Under the pieces are notes generated by a model. The model did not search any database. It worked only from the letters and a program-made list of their open reading frames with translations, and had not been told where the DNA came from. The position numbers and the translations under genes were made by a program. A DNA stretch of 64,000 nt from an uncultured Oscillospiraceae bacterium (lineage in GTDB: Bacteria > Bacillota > Clostridia > Oscillospirales > Oscillospiraceae), in the NCBI GenBank assembly GCA_934597175.1, contig CAKTQR010000005.1, positions 14,283 to 78,282 on the forward strand. Reading direction: 5' to 3'. Positions 27,646-35,902 of this stretch are shown here, in pieces; position 1 is the stretch's first letter; the number at the start of each line of letters is the position of its first letter.

Positions 27646-28748
27646 GGCGTGTTATCCTCTAATGCTTTAATATAAAACTCCTGTAGTTTTACCGCCTCGG
27701 CGGTGATATCAAAGCCGTGGGCGGCGATCTCGGCACGGCGGTCGGTGCGAGGGGTGTCACGCTTTTCGAGTATCTTTTCCGCCCAAGCGTCCGGCGCTGC
27801 CGACAGCGGCATGATGCCCACCAGACCGTCCGTCAGGATGCACTCCGGCGGGACTTTGTCCGAGATGATGCACGGCAGGCCGGCGGCCTGCGCCTCAACC
27901 ATCGTGACCGGCAGCCCCTCGTACAGCGACGGGAACACAAACACATCCATCGCCTGCATGAGCTCGGCGACATCGCTGCGCACGCCGAGGAAACGGACAT
28001 GCCCGGCAATGCCGAGCGCCTGCGCCTTTGCCTGCATCTTCGGCATATCGTCTCCGCCGCCGACTAAAAGCAGAACTGCGTTCGGCTCACTCTTGAGCAG
28101 CGCCGCAAAAATTTCGAGCAGAAACGGGTGATTTTTGGGCTGATTAAATCTGCCAACATGACCGACGACAAGCTCGTCATTAAGTCCGAGCTGCTGCCGC
28201 ACATCCGCCCGATTTGCGGGGGCATAGGCATACGCAGCGGTGTCAATGGCGTTGTTGATGATCTGATACGGCGCACCGCCGAACATCCAGTCACCGGCAT
28301 CCTTTCCGCAGGCGAACAGGCAGGTGGCATATTTGGGGATTGCCCGCTTATACCACAGCTTTATCGGATATTTCAGGTTTTTGTCCTGATTGGCACTATG
28401 ACTATGGGCAATGCGCACGGGAACATTGTGCCGTGCGGCGACCTTCAGTATCACAGAACTCAGGCAATCCTGATGAACATGGACGATCTTGTACACCGGC
28501 GGGCCGTCAAAAAACTGATCGAGCGCACCCAAGTAGCTCTTGCTCCACGGCACGAGCCGGGGTAGGCGATATATCCTGCCGCCAAGGGCTTCGATCTCGT
28601 CGTCAAACGCCGCACGCTCTTGGCGGTGTACCAGAAAATCAAACTGCACCTTGCTGCGGTCAACATGACGGTAAAAATTCATGAGCATGGACTCCAGCCC
28701 GCCACGCTCCATATGGGTAACAACTTGTAAAATGCGGATCGGAGACAT
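27636..28748 (-). CDS. Glycosyltransferase family 4
   Basis: A 370-residue GT-B enzyme. The start ILQVVTHMERGGLESMLMNF is typical of EpsD/EpsF-like transferases. VVGHVGRFNQPKNHPFLLEIF near 195-215 and the E-x7-E region PSLYEGLPVTMVEAQAAGLP near 275-295 form the donor site. The 3' end contains the 36-bp sequence that is repeated downstream of the next gene, which marks it as a recombination partner. The stop overlaps the acyltransferase start. Confidence 0.93.
   Translation of the reverse strand: MSPIRILQVVTHMERGGLESMLMNFYRHVDRSKVQFDFLVHRQERAAFDDEIEALGGRIYRLPRLVPWSKSYLGALDQFFDGPPVYKIVHVHQDCLSSVILKVAARHNVPVRIAHSHSANQDKNLKYPIKLWYKRAIPKYATCLFACGKDAGDWMFGGAPYQIINNAIDTAAYAYAPANRADVRQQLGLNDELVVGHVGRFNQPKNHPFLLEIFAALLKSEPNAVLLLVGGGDDMPKMQAKAQALGIAGHVRFLGVRSDVAELMQAMDVFVFPSLYEGLPVTMVEAQAAGLPCIISDKVPPECILTDGLVGIMPLSAAPDAWAEKILEKRDTPRTDRRAEIAAHGFDITAEAVKLQEFYIKALEDNTPCQ
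27672..27707 (-). repeat. 36-bp direct repeat, copy B: within the 3' end of the GT4 gene
   Basis: Identical to 26645-26680 and in the same orientation. Here it is part of an intact gene and encodes [12 protein letters not shown], which continues as [11 protein letters not shown]. The spacing between copies is 1027 bases and holds exactly one gene. Confidence 0.9.
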
Positions 28749-28751
28749 CCA

Positions 28752-29861
28752 TCACCCTCCCAGCTGTGCAAAGTATTCCGATACGGTCAAGCGTGCAAAG
28801 TCCTGGTCAAACGGGATCGCAATAACATTTGCGTAGTAAAAATATGCAATATAGCCCAGCACCATAAGCAGGGCGAGCACTCTGCCGTCCTTGCCGCCGA
28901 TCTTCTTGAGCATCCACGGCAGCGACAGCGACTGGAATATCAAAAAATAGTTTGCAAGTCTGCCGAAATAGTTTGCCGTGCCGAACAGGCCGACGAACAT
29001 TATCGCACCGTTGAGCATGGTCAGATTCATTATAAGGTTCTCCGCCTTCGAGCTGTCGGCAAACAGCCGCCTGCGGTAGACACATGACAGCACCAGCGGG
29101 ACATTGCACACGAGCACCCGGAAAATGTTGACGCCCTCACCCGTGAACGACGAGGCCGTGTACTCCTCGCCGAGCATCGTCGTGATATCGACGACCGTGC
29201 CTATCAGCGGACGCAGCATAAAGCCCGCCGCAACGAAGATCGCCAGCATCCAATAGGTCTTCTTCGACCAGGGCCGGAACTCCATGAACGGCACGAGCAG
29301 ATACATGAGCGAGTACGGGTGGATAAGCGTCGCAACGCCCACGGCGGCTATATACAAAAGCCACCTGCCCTTGAGCGCAAGCGTCACGGCGACGGTGGCG
29401 ATGCCGACCGCCGCAGCCTGCTTTATGCCCGCAAAGGCAAAGGTGTAGCAGCCCGTGGTAAACAGCAGGAAAACCGTCAGCGGATAATTGACCGAGTACC
29501 TGCGGGCAAAAGCGACATAGCAGCCGACGGTCAGAAACGCCCAGAACATCAGGTAGTTCTGCGTGGATACGCCGGCCGTTTTCAGTTGGTAATTGACCCA
29601 GTTGAACAGGGGATTCGAGCCAATGCTCTTGTCGGACGCTTCCCATGAGGCTTCGGTTATCATTTCGTAGCCGTGGCGATATGCGCCGGTGTCGTTGCAG
29701 TGCGTGCGCAGCCCGGCAAAGCCCGCCAGCAGTACGATAAGAAGCACGGTGCAAAAAATGCGGCGCTTTCGCCGGGCGGGGTCGGGCGGCCTGAGCGTGA
29801 CATGGTCCTCGCTCCATGCCAGTGCGACCGCCATGAGCATGAGTATGACTAACTGACGCAT
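28752..29861 (-). CDS. EpsG-family polysaccharide polymerase (Wzy-like)
   Basis: Membrane protein of about 369 residues with 10 or more hydrophobic helices. It contains the EpsG-type N-terminal segment GLRTHCNDTGAYRHGYEMI, with the conserved arginine-aspartate pattern after helix 2, and the SNPLFNWVNYQLK loop. It should polymerise lipid-linked repeat units outside the membrane, working with the Wzx flippase at 15472. The start is ATG 29861 behind TGGAGATCTGAAA; the longer frame to 30029 lies inside the upstream gene in another frame and has no support. Confidence 0.88.
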   Translation of the reverse strand: MRQLVILMLMAVALAWSEDHVTLRPPDPARRKRRIFCTVLLIVLLAGFAGLRTHCNDTGAYRHGYEMITEASWEASDKSIGSNPLFNWVNYQLKTAGVSTQNYLMFWAFLTVGCYVAFARRYSVNYPLTVFLLFTTGCYTFAFAGIKQAAAVGIATVAVTLALKGRWLLYIAAVGVATLIHPYSLMYLLVPFMEFRPWSKKTYWMLAIFVAAGFMLRPLIGTVVDITTMLGEEYTASSFTGEGVNIFRVLVCNVPLVLSCVYRRRLFADSSKAENLIMNLTMLNGAIMFVGLFGTANYFGRLANYFLIFQSLSLPWMLKKIGGKDGRVLALLMVLGYIAYFYYANVIAIPFDQDFARLTVSEYFAQLGG

Positions 29862-29863
29862 TT

Positions 29864-30952
29864 TCAGATCTCCAGGTGTTTGATCGTCTCCGCCACGACG
29901 GCGGTTTTGCTGAACTTCCGCTCCATGAGCGCACGGCCGCTGAGACCCATTTCGGTGCGCCGGTCGACCGGCAGCTGCGCAAAGCGCTGCAATGCGGCGC
30001 AGAGAGCATCGGCGTCCCTTATAGGGCACAAAAATCCGCTCACGCCGTCCTCCACCGCCTCACGGCAGCCGGGGATATCGCTGGTTACGAGCGGGCGACC
30101 GGAGGCTGCGGCCTCCAGCAGCACATTGGACATGCCCTCGTGATACGACGGCAGAACGACGCAGCTCGACATGGCGTAAAACGGCTTCATGTCCTCCTGA
30201 TAGCCGTGGTACTTGACCACGCCCGCCTCCTCAAGCTCGTCCATGACGGGCTTGTAGGCTTCCTCGAACGAGCCGACAAAGTGAAACTCCACGCTGTCGC
30301 CGAGCTCCTGCTTCATCCGTTTTGCGGCGAAAAACAGCTCGTCCACGCCCTTTTCGTGCATGACACGACCCACGAAAAGAAAGCGCACCGGCCCGTCCTG
30401 CGGGTAGGGCTGGCAGGGGTAATCGTCCAGATTGACGCCCGCACCGTTGAGCACCGCATCACGCCCCTGCGGCACGACGCCGGTGGCGACGAGGGTGTCC
30501 CTGTTCCCGGCGTTTTCGAAAAACACGACCCTTGCGGCATTGAGCGCCGGCTTATACAGCGCCAGCACGAAGTTTTTGAGCCAGCCGCCGTTTTCGATGG
30601 CGCTGCCGAGGCCGGTGATGTTCACGGCGTAGGGAATGTGCGCCATGCGGCAGGCCATGCCGCCGTAGATATTGGGCTTGATGGTGTATGTAATGACGAG
30701 GTCGGGCTTGACCTCCTTGAGCATAGCACGGTACTGCTTAAACAGCCTGCTGTCCCGCACGGGATTCATCCCCCTGCGGTCAACGGGCAGCTCAATCACT
30801 CGGTCTGCCAGCATAAGCAGCTCGTCCCAGCGGTCGTTGTGAGGAACGGCGACCGTGACGCTTGCGTGCTTTTTGAGTTCTGCAATAAGGTCTTTGCGAA
30901 AATCATACAGCCCACCGCTGTGGTTCGCCAGTATTACAATTTTCTTCATCAT
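29864..30952 (-). CDS. Glycosyltransferase family 4
   Basis: A 362-residue GT-B transferase. IVILANHSGGLYDFRKDLIA at the start and RGMNPVRDSRLFKQYRAML near 80-100 match the PglA/CapM/TuaC-like subgroup that adds the second sugar to an undecaprenyl-linked amino sugar. RFLFVGRVMHEKGVDELFF near 190-208 and SYHEGMSNVLLEAAASGRP near 273-291 are the donor motifs. Its place after the phosphoglycosyl transferase fits an early step in repeat-unit assembly. Confidence 0.92.
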   Translation of the reverse strand: MMKKIVILANHSGGLYDFRKDLIAELKKHASVTVAVPHNDRWDELLMLADRVIELPVDRRGMNPVRDSRLFKQYRAMLKEVKPDLVITYTIKPNIYGGMACRMAHIPYAVNITGLGSAIENGGWLKNFVLALYKPALNAARVVFFENAGNRDTLVATGVVPQGRDAVLNGAGVNLDDYPCQPYPQDGPVRFLFVGRVMHEKGVDELFFAAKRMKQELGDSVEFHFVGSFEEAYKPVMDELEEAGVVKYHGYQEDMKPFYAMSSCVVLPSYHEGMSNVLLEAAASGRPLVTSDIPGCREAVEDGVSGFLCPIRDADALCAALQRFAQLPVDRRTEMGLSGRALMERKFSKTAVVAETIKHLEI

Positions 30953-31923
30953 GACATATCGTCCAATACAAGTGTTTTTATCTCGTTGTATTTCATCATA
31001 ACAACGCCGCTTTTATAATCTCCAACCGAGGGCACATTTTCCTGCCCGGTCAGATTGTTCACGATCATTTGCGGCGTTTTCACACCACATTCGTAGGCAT
31101 GCGGATAGCCGCCGCCGAAACGGGGATTGACCTCGGAGATGTAATACTCGTCCCCGATTCTGAAGATGTCCATGTCGATTTGCGCACGATAGCCGCTTTC
31201 TTCTACAAAATGCGATATCAGCGCAAACAGCTTTTCGTCCTTAAAAGATAATGCTTTATCCGTCTCTCCTGCACGCATCACCAGTTTTTCCTTCGTGAAG
31301 ATGGCAGCCACCCGCCCGGAAAGCATATCCGTGTAGACATCGGCGCCGATCTCCTGACCGTTAAGGAACTCCTGAATGATCATGTCCGGCTGGTGCTTGA
31401 AAAGAAACTCCGCCGTTTCCAAATCATCCGCCTTGGATATGTGCAAACTGGCGCTGCCAAAACGAGGCTTTACGAAAACGGGGAAGGTCACCTCTCCGTC
31501 GGCGAGCGCCTTTTCAAATGTCGAAAACTGCGTGTAGGTTTTTGCGCAGCGATAGCCATGCTCGGTAAGCCAGTTATACATAGCCCATTTATCAAGAGCC
31601 ATCTCGCACAAATCGTATGACGAGCCGATAACCGTTGAGCCAACGGCTCTAAAATCTGCTTCGTGCTGAGCCAAAAGCGACAGCTCGGGGTCGATTAAAG
31701 ACAGAACGCCGTCAATATGTTCGTTTTCGCAAATGGTCAGTATTTCATTGATGTAACCGGGAGCGGTCATACGAGAAACAATAAAAAACGCATCCGCATC
31801 GTACAGAGCCGGTGCATATGGGCTGCAATCCGTTGCAATAACTTTACCGGAAACGCCAACCGCTTCTTTAAAATACTGCACGACTTTATTTCGGGTTCCA
31901 CAGCTTAATATCAAAATGTTCAT
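30949..31923 (-). CDS. ATP-grasp ligase in the polysaccharide operon
   Basis: A 324-residue ATP-grasp enzyme of the carbamoyl-phosphate-synthase-like type. The preATP-grasp fold begins NILILSCGTRNKVVQYFKEA; the ATP-binding FPVFVKPRFGSASLHI is near 148-163; the metal site is EVNPRFGGGYPHAYE near 264-278. Such enzymes join a carboxylate to an amine or other nucleophile through an acyl-phosphate. The start is ATG 31923, which overlaps the upstream stop (ATGA); an in-frame ATG six codons earlier is less likely. Coupled to the PLP enzyme gene, it may ligate an amino acid to a sugar or carrier. This is inferred. Confidence 0.85.
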   Translation of the reverse strand: MNILILSCGTRNKVVQYFKEAVGVSGKVIATDCSPYAPALYDADAFFIVSRMTAPGYINEILTICENEHIDGVLSLIDPELSLLAQHEADFRAVGSTVIGSSYDLCEMALDKWAMYNWLTEHGYRCAKTYTQFSTFEKALADGEVTFPVFVKPRFGSASLHISKADDLETAEFLFKHQPDMIIQEFLNGQEIGADVYTDMLSGRVAAIFTKEKLVMRAGETDKALSFKDEKLFALISHFVEESGYRAQIDMDIFRIGDEYYISEVNPRFGGGYPHAYECGVKTPQMIVNNLTGQENVPSVGDYKSGVVMMKYNEIKTLVLDDMS

Positions 31924-32816
31924 GTGTGCTTTATCATCCAATCGTAGAAAATCGGCGTACCGCCAGTGTGGATAAACAAGAGTTTCTTTTTCCTGATCTT
32001 ATGCAGCTTCACATATTCCTCCATGCCCCAAAATGCTTTTCCTGTGTATGTCGGATCAAGCGGGATACCATGTTGAGTGAGTACATCTTCTATCGTAATA
32101 TCAATATTCTCGTCATGCTGCCCGTATCCGCCACAAATATAGTCATCGACGAAGAACAGATCATTCCCCGCATCCTCGCCGCAATACGCCTTGACGCTAT
32201 CGGACACGACTTGCCCTCCACGAGGATTCTGGCGGGCAATACTTATCCCTATTATATTGGCGGAGCTATGGCAACGCCTCTTGCCGCAAATCAGCCCTGC
32301 TTGCGTTGTGCCCGTTCCAGAAGCATGAAAAATATAATCGAATTCAATCCCGTGCTCCTGCTCATACGCAACAATCTCGTCAAAAGCAAGATCATACGCT
32401 TTTGTCCCGATGTTTCCGTGCCCGCCGCCTTGAATGAAATATGCTTGCTTTCCTTCTGTTACATAGCTATTCATAACTTCTTCTATTGTCTGCGCTACAT
32501 CCGCTACACTGCACACGGTTATATCGGCATTGAACAATGTCACCATTTTTCTGTTCGCCGAGTCGTTATTATCTTCTGTTGAGATGATGTGGCAATGTAT
32601 ACCCCTTGCAGCAGCCATATTAGCAATAATCCTGCAATGATTTGAACTGCTGCTGCCGTAAGTTACAACGGTGTCGTAGTTTCCGCTTTCAATTTCTTGA
32701 AAGAAAAGCTGTGCTTTTCTGACCTTGTTTCCACCAAATGAATACGGGATCAAGTCGTCACGCATGACAAAAATCTCATTTGATGCAAGCTCCATCAGTT
32801 TGTATATTGGCACCAT
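31920..32816 (-). CDS. PLP-dependent enzyme, D-cysteine desulfhydrase / ACC deaminase-like fold
   Basis: Fold type II PLP enzyme of about 298 residues. The PLP lysine is in the SFGGNKVRK motif, the substrate-binding GSSSSNHCR follows, and a glycine-rich phosphate cup is in ASGTGTTQAGL. The TGKAFWGMEEY segment is also typical of the D-cysteine desulfhydrase and ACC deaminase group. The start is ATG 32816 behind CAGGAGCGGAGATA, which overlaps the phosphoglycosyl transferase gene by 41 bases. The gene is AT-rich. In this locus it could make or interconvert an amino acid (for example a serine- or 2,3-diamino-acid-type reaction) for the ATP-grasp partner. The substrate is unknown. Confidence 0.82.
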   Translation of the reverse strand: MVPIYKLMELASNEIFVMRDDLIPYSFGGNKVRKAQLFFQEIESGNYDTVVTYGSSSSNHCRIIANMAAARGIHCHIISTEDNNDSANRKMVTLFNADITVCSVADVAQTIEEVMNSYVTEGKQAYFIQGGGHGNIGTKAYDLAFDEIVAYEQEHGIEFDYIFHASGTGTTQAGLICGKRRCHSSANIIGISIARQNPRGGQVVSDSVKAYCGEDAGNDLFFVDDYICGGYGQHDENIDITIEDVLTQHGIPLDPTYTGKAFWGMEEYVKLHKIRKKKLLFIHTGGTPIFYDWMIKHT

Positions 32817-33438
32817 TATCTCCGCTCCTGTATATATCAAAATCTTCTTGAGCATTTAACTGAATCCCGCTATGCGATAGTGCAACAGCTACTGTGCGCA
32901 GCAAAATGTTAAAGTCGCCACAAAACGAAACGGTTGAAGCATATTGCAAATCGTAAGAAAACTTTTCTTCCCATGAGACGCAGTTTCTCCCGTTAATTTG
33001 GGCAAGCCCGGTAAGCCCAGGGCGCACATCATGGCGATGCCGCTCCTCATCTGTGTAATACGGCAGATACTTGACCAGCAGCGGTCTCGGGCCGATGATG
33101 CTCATTTTGCCCCGGAAGATATCCCACAGCTCGGGCAGCTCGTCAAGGCTCGTTGACCGCAGTGCGCTGCCGAAGCGGCCGAGACGCTCCTCGTCGGGCA
33201 AAAGCTCGCCGTTGGCGTCACGCTCGTCGCTCATGCTGCGGAACTTGTGCAGCATGAAAACTTTCTCGTCCCTGCCCGGGCGCTCCTGACAAAATATCAC
33301 GGGGCTGCCGAGCTTTATGCGCACCAAGACCGCCGTCACCAAAAGCACCGGCGACAGCACGATAAGCGCACAGCCGGAAAGCACGATATCCAGCAGCCGC
33401 TTTATGTACTTTTCATAGACCCCGGCCTTGTGCTGCAT
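32776..33438 (-). CDS. Phosphoglycosyl transferase (undecaprenyl-phosphate sugar-1-phosphate transferase, PglC-like)
   Basis: Initiating enzyme that moves a sugar-1-phosphate from a UDP-sugar to undecaprenyl phosphate. The 220 residues match the short monotopic form: a re-entrant hydrophobic segment RLLDIVLSGCALIVLSPVLL near 13-32, HKFRSMSD near 62, the catalytic-pair region STSLDELPELWDIFRGKMS near 92-111, GPRPLL, and RPGLTGLAQINGR near 138-150. The start is ATG 33438, overlapping the aminotransferase TGA. The aminotransferase upstream suggests the substrate is an amino-sugar. Confidence 0.93.
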   Translation of the reverse strand: MQHKAGVYEKYIKRLLDIVLSGCALIVLSPVLLVTAVLVRIKLGSPVIFCQERPGRDEKVFMLHKFRSMSDERDANGELLPDEERLGRFGSALRSTSLDELPELWDIFRGKMSIIGPRPLLVKYLPYYTDEERHRHDVRPGLTGLAQINGRNCVSWEEKFSYDLQYASTVSFCGDFNILLRTVAVALSHSGIQLNAQEDFDIYRSGDNGANIQTDGACIK

Positions 33439-34559
33439 CAAAACATCCCCCGGATGACCGCACACACACGGTCGACATCGTCCATGCTCATCTTCGTGTC
33501 GCTGGGCAGACACACGCCGTGGGCAAACAGGTCGTCGCACACGGGCGTCTCGCTCACGCCGACGAAGGGGCAGTCGGCAAAGACCGGCTGCATGTTCATG
33601 GGCTTCCACAGATGGCGGCCCTCGATATTCGCCTCGTTCAGCCCGGCGAGCAGCTCGGCGGGCGTCACGCCGCAGCCCGGGTCGAGCAAAGCGGCCGACA
33701 GCCAGCGATTCGGCTCGGCGCAGTCGAGCTTCGGCTGCATCGTGAGCGGCAGACCGGCGAGCTTCTCGCAGTAGCGGTCGAAAATTTCCCGCTTCTGCTG
33801 CACACGCAGCGGCAGCACCTTCATCTGACCACGGCCGATGCCGGCGCAGATGTTGCTCATGCGGTAGTTATATCCGATAAGCTCGTGCTGATACCACGGC
33901 GCAGCCTCACGGGCCTGCGTCGCAAGCTTCAGGGCAAGCTTCGCTTCCTCCTGCGTTCTGCAAAGCAGCATGCCGCCGCCGGAGGTGGTGATTATCTTGT
34001 TCCCGTTAAACGACAGTCCGCCGTATTCGCCGAAGCTGCCGCACTTTTTGCCGCCGTATTCCGAGCCGAGCGCCTCGGCGGCGTCCTCGATGAGCGGGAC
34101 ACCGTGCTCACGGCAGACGGCGGATATCTCGTCAAGCTTGGCGGGGTTGCCGTACAGGTGCACTGCGACCACCGCCTTGGGCGTACCGTGCAGCTCAAAC
34201 GCACGGCGCAGGGCGTCCGGGCACATGTTCCAGGTCTCACGCTCGGAGTCTATAAACACCGGCTTTGCGCCGCAGTAGGCGATGGGGTTTGCCGAAGCCG
34301 AGAAGGTCAGGCTCTGGCAGAACACCGTGTCGCCGGGCTTCACGCCTGCGAGTATCATCGCAAGGTGCAGCGCCGCCGTACCGGCGGAAAGGGCGACGGG
34401 AAAGCCCCCGCCCATGTAAGCGGCGACGGCGTTTTCAAATTCGTTGACATTCTCGCCCAGGGGTGCGACCCAGTTTTTCCGGAACGCATCGTGTATGTAT
34501 TCAAGTTCATAGCCCTCGTCGGACATGTGGGGGCTTGCCAGCAAAAGACGCTTATCCAT
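33438..34559 (-). CDS. DegT/DnrJ/EryC1/StrS-family sugar aminotransferase
   Basis: PLP-dependent aminotransferase that converts a keto-sugar nucleotide to an amino-sugar nucleotide. In 373 residues: PLGENVNEFENAVAAYMG near 33, substrate and PLP contacts through GTAALHLAMILAGV, the aspartate of LIEDAAEALGSEYGGK near 157-172, and the PLP lysine in LSFNGNKIITTSGGGML near 180-196. It resembles PglE-like UDP-4-amino-sugar enzymes. It is the first gene of the operon (AGGAGATAAAT before the ATG). No matching 4,6-dehydratase gene is in the window, so the keto-sugar must come from elsewhere. Confidence 0.93.
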   Translation of the reverse strand: MDKRLLLASPHMSDEGYELEYIHDAFRKNWVAPLGENVNEFENAVAAYMGGGFPVALSAGTAALHLAMILAGVKPGDTVFCQSLTFSASANPIAYCGAKPVFIDSERETWNMCPDALRRAFELHGTPKAVVAVHLYGNPAKLDEISAVCREHGVPLIEDAAEALGSEYGGKKCGSFGEYGGLSFNGNKIITTSGGGMLLCRTQEEAKLALKLATQAREAAPWYQHELIGYNYRMSNICAGIGRGQMKVLPLRVQQKREIFDRYCEKLAGLPLTMQPKLDCAEPNRWLSAALLDPGCGVTPAELLAGLNEANIEGRHLWKPMNMQPVFADCPFVGVSETPVCDDLFAHGVCLPSDTKMSMDDVDRVCAVIRGMF

Positions 34560-34622
34560 ATTTATCTCCTATCGTTTTCGGCAAAAGCGGACGGCTTTCC
34601 GCAAAATGTCCGCAGCAACACT

Positions 34623-34664
34623 ATTATAAATTATATTTGTACCACGAATTACGAGAAATTGCAA
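34623..34664 (-). promoter_or_regulatory. Likely promoter region of the polysaccharide operon
   Basis: On the minus strand an AT-rich stretch holds two TATAAT hexamers (34635-34630 and 34628-34623) and a TTGCAA (34664-34659), but no pair has ideal spacing; TTGCAA with TACAAA at 17 bases is the best-spaced pair. It lies 60-100 bases before the aminotransferase start. The leader (34560-34622) shows no clear attenuator. Confidence 0.4.
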
Positions 34665-34720
34665 GAGCTTGGCAATATTAGCACACATATCGCCGTCATT
34701 AGTTTGCCGTTGTCTTATCG

Positions 34721-34749
34721 TTGACCGGCTTAGGAAAACATGGTAAACT
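34721..34749 (+). promoter_or_regulatory. Predicted promoter of the small membrane/secreted protein operon
   Basis: TTGACC (34721-34726), a 17-base spacer and TAAACT (34744-34749) precede GGGAGGTG and the ATG at 34781. Confidence 0.65.
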
Positions 34750-34780
34750 AGAGGCGGGATAAAGGGAGGTGCGGTGGATA

Positions 34781-35398
34781 ATGAAGATAGTGTTGTTTTT
34801 ATGGCTGGCATGGTTTGTTTTGGTGGTCGTAACCTTAGTTCTGGGCGTAAGGGAGCTTATAAGAGACAAAAAGCAGCATGCACAGATCGGCACGGCATGG
34901 ACAAGGGTCGAGGAACTGCTGTTTTATTGGCTGGGAACTGCCCAATTGCTCTGCATCTTTTGCCTAAGCTTGTACGGGAGCACATTCAGCCCCGGGGCGG
35001 TCGGCGGCTTTACGGCGCAAAAATTGCTGACGGCCGTTATAATGACGGTTTTTATGCCGCCCAACACAGCGGTCATTGTTATGATCATTGCTGCCCGAAT
35101 GGGTCGCCGGGAAGAGCAAAGCGACGCACCCGCCGAGCCGTTCAAGTTCACTGCGGGAATGAAGCTCGTGTGTGCCGCATTAGTCATAATCATTGTTGCC
35201 GCCACGCTCGCCTATAGGTACGGCGCATTGAGCGCAGGCACGGCACTTTTGATAATGCTGCTCAGCACCGTCATTGCGCAGGGCGTGTTCCTCATATCAC
35301 TGCGCAAAAAACCAAAGCACCCCGCCGAGCGGGAGGATAACAAGGACGAAGTCGGGAAATTAAGAGAAACCAACGATGAAAGTGAGGGTACACAATGA
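34781..35398 (+). CDS. Membrane protein of unknown function
   Basis: About 205 residues with an N-terminal helix (LFLWLAWFVLVVVTLVLGV), three to four further hydrophobic segments in the middle and a charged C-terminal tail rich in K, E and D. No recognised domain. The start is ATG 34781, ten bases after GGGAGGTG; GTG 34769 is an alternative in the same frame. The stop overlaps the next start (ATGA), so the two proteins are probably co-translated. Confidence 0.75.
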   Translation: MKIVLFLWLAWFVLVVVTLVLGVRELIRDKKQHAQIGTAWTRVEELLFYWLGTAQLLCIFCLSLYGSTFSPGAVGGFTAQKLLTAVIMTVFMPPNTAVIVMIIAARMGRREEQSDAPAEPFKFTAGMKLVCAALVIIIVAATLAYRYGALSAGTALLIMLLSTVIAQGVFLISLRKKPKHPAEREDNKDEVGKLRETNDESEGTQ

Positions 35399-35877
35399 AA
35401 AAGAAAGCTATAGTCATTTGCTCGGCAGCTGCGCTTGTGGCTGTCGCCGTGCTGCTTTATGTAGTCCTCGGCAGGGCGGGGCTTAAAACCGTGACGGTCG
35501 ACGGATACGGCAGCATCAGCGTGCCCGAGGAGTGGACGGCGACCGATGTCGACGGCTTCCTGCACATTTCACGGGAGAAAAACGGCGAGAGCGTGGATGT
35601 CCTTGTCCGGTACGATAATGAGGACGGGGTCAACCCTCAGTTTGCCGACATCGCAGACTTTGAGCGGCTGCAAGATACAAACTATTCAAACAGCGCAAGC
35701 TGCGGCAAGGAAAAAGTAAGCTACAGTGACGGCTCGACCGATGAGCTGATCGTCTTGCGCCTTACCGGGTATGAAAACGACGAATCGACCATGTTCATCT
35801 GTGTTGACAAGTCCGCCTCGGAGAAGCAGCTTCAGGAGATAGCAAAATCATATGAGTGCAAACAGCCCGAGGGCTGA
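35395..35877 (+). CDS. Membrane-anchored extracytoplasmic protein of unknown function
   Basis: A 160-residue protein: KKK then a hydrophobic helix (AIVICSAAALVAVAVLLYVV) serving as signal anchor, then a polar domain with a GYGSISVPEEWTATDVDGFL start reminiscent of small stress- or lipoprotein-type domains with PsbP-like layout. No lipobox cysteine. It overlaps the previous gene by 4 bases. Function unknown. Confidence 0.75.
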   Translation: MKKKAIVICSAAALVAVAVLLYVVLGRAGLKTVTVDGYGSISVPEEWTATDVDGFLHISREKNGESVDVLVRYDNEDGVNPQFADIADFERLQDTNYSNSASCGKEKVSYSDGSTDELIVLRLTGYENDESTMFICVDKSASEKQLQEIAKSYECKQPEG

Positions 35878-35902
35878 GAAAAACGCAAAGGAGAGAGCTG
35901 AG

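Noticed and set aside
28752..30029. Longer form of the EpsG gene starting at 30029
   Set aside because: The first 56 codons lie within the upstream glycosyltransferase in another frame and are arginine-rich; ATG 29861 has a proper ribosome site and begins a hydrophobic helix.
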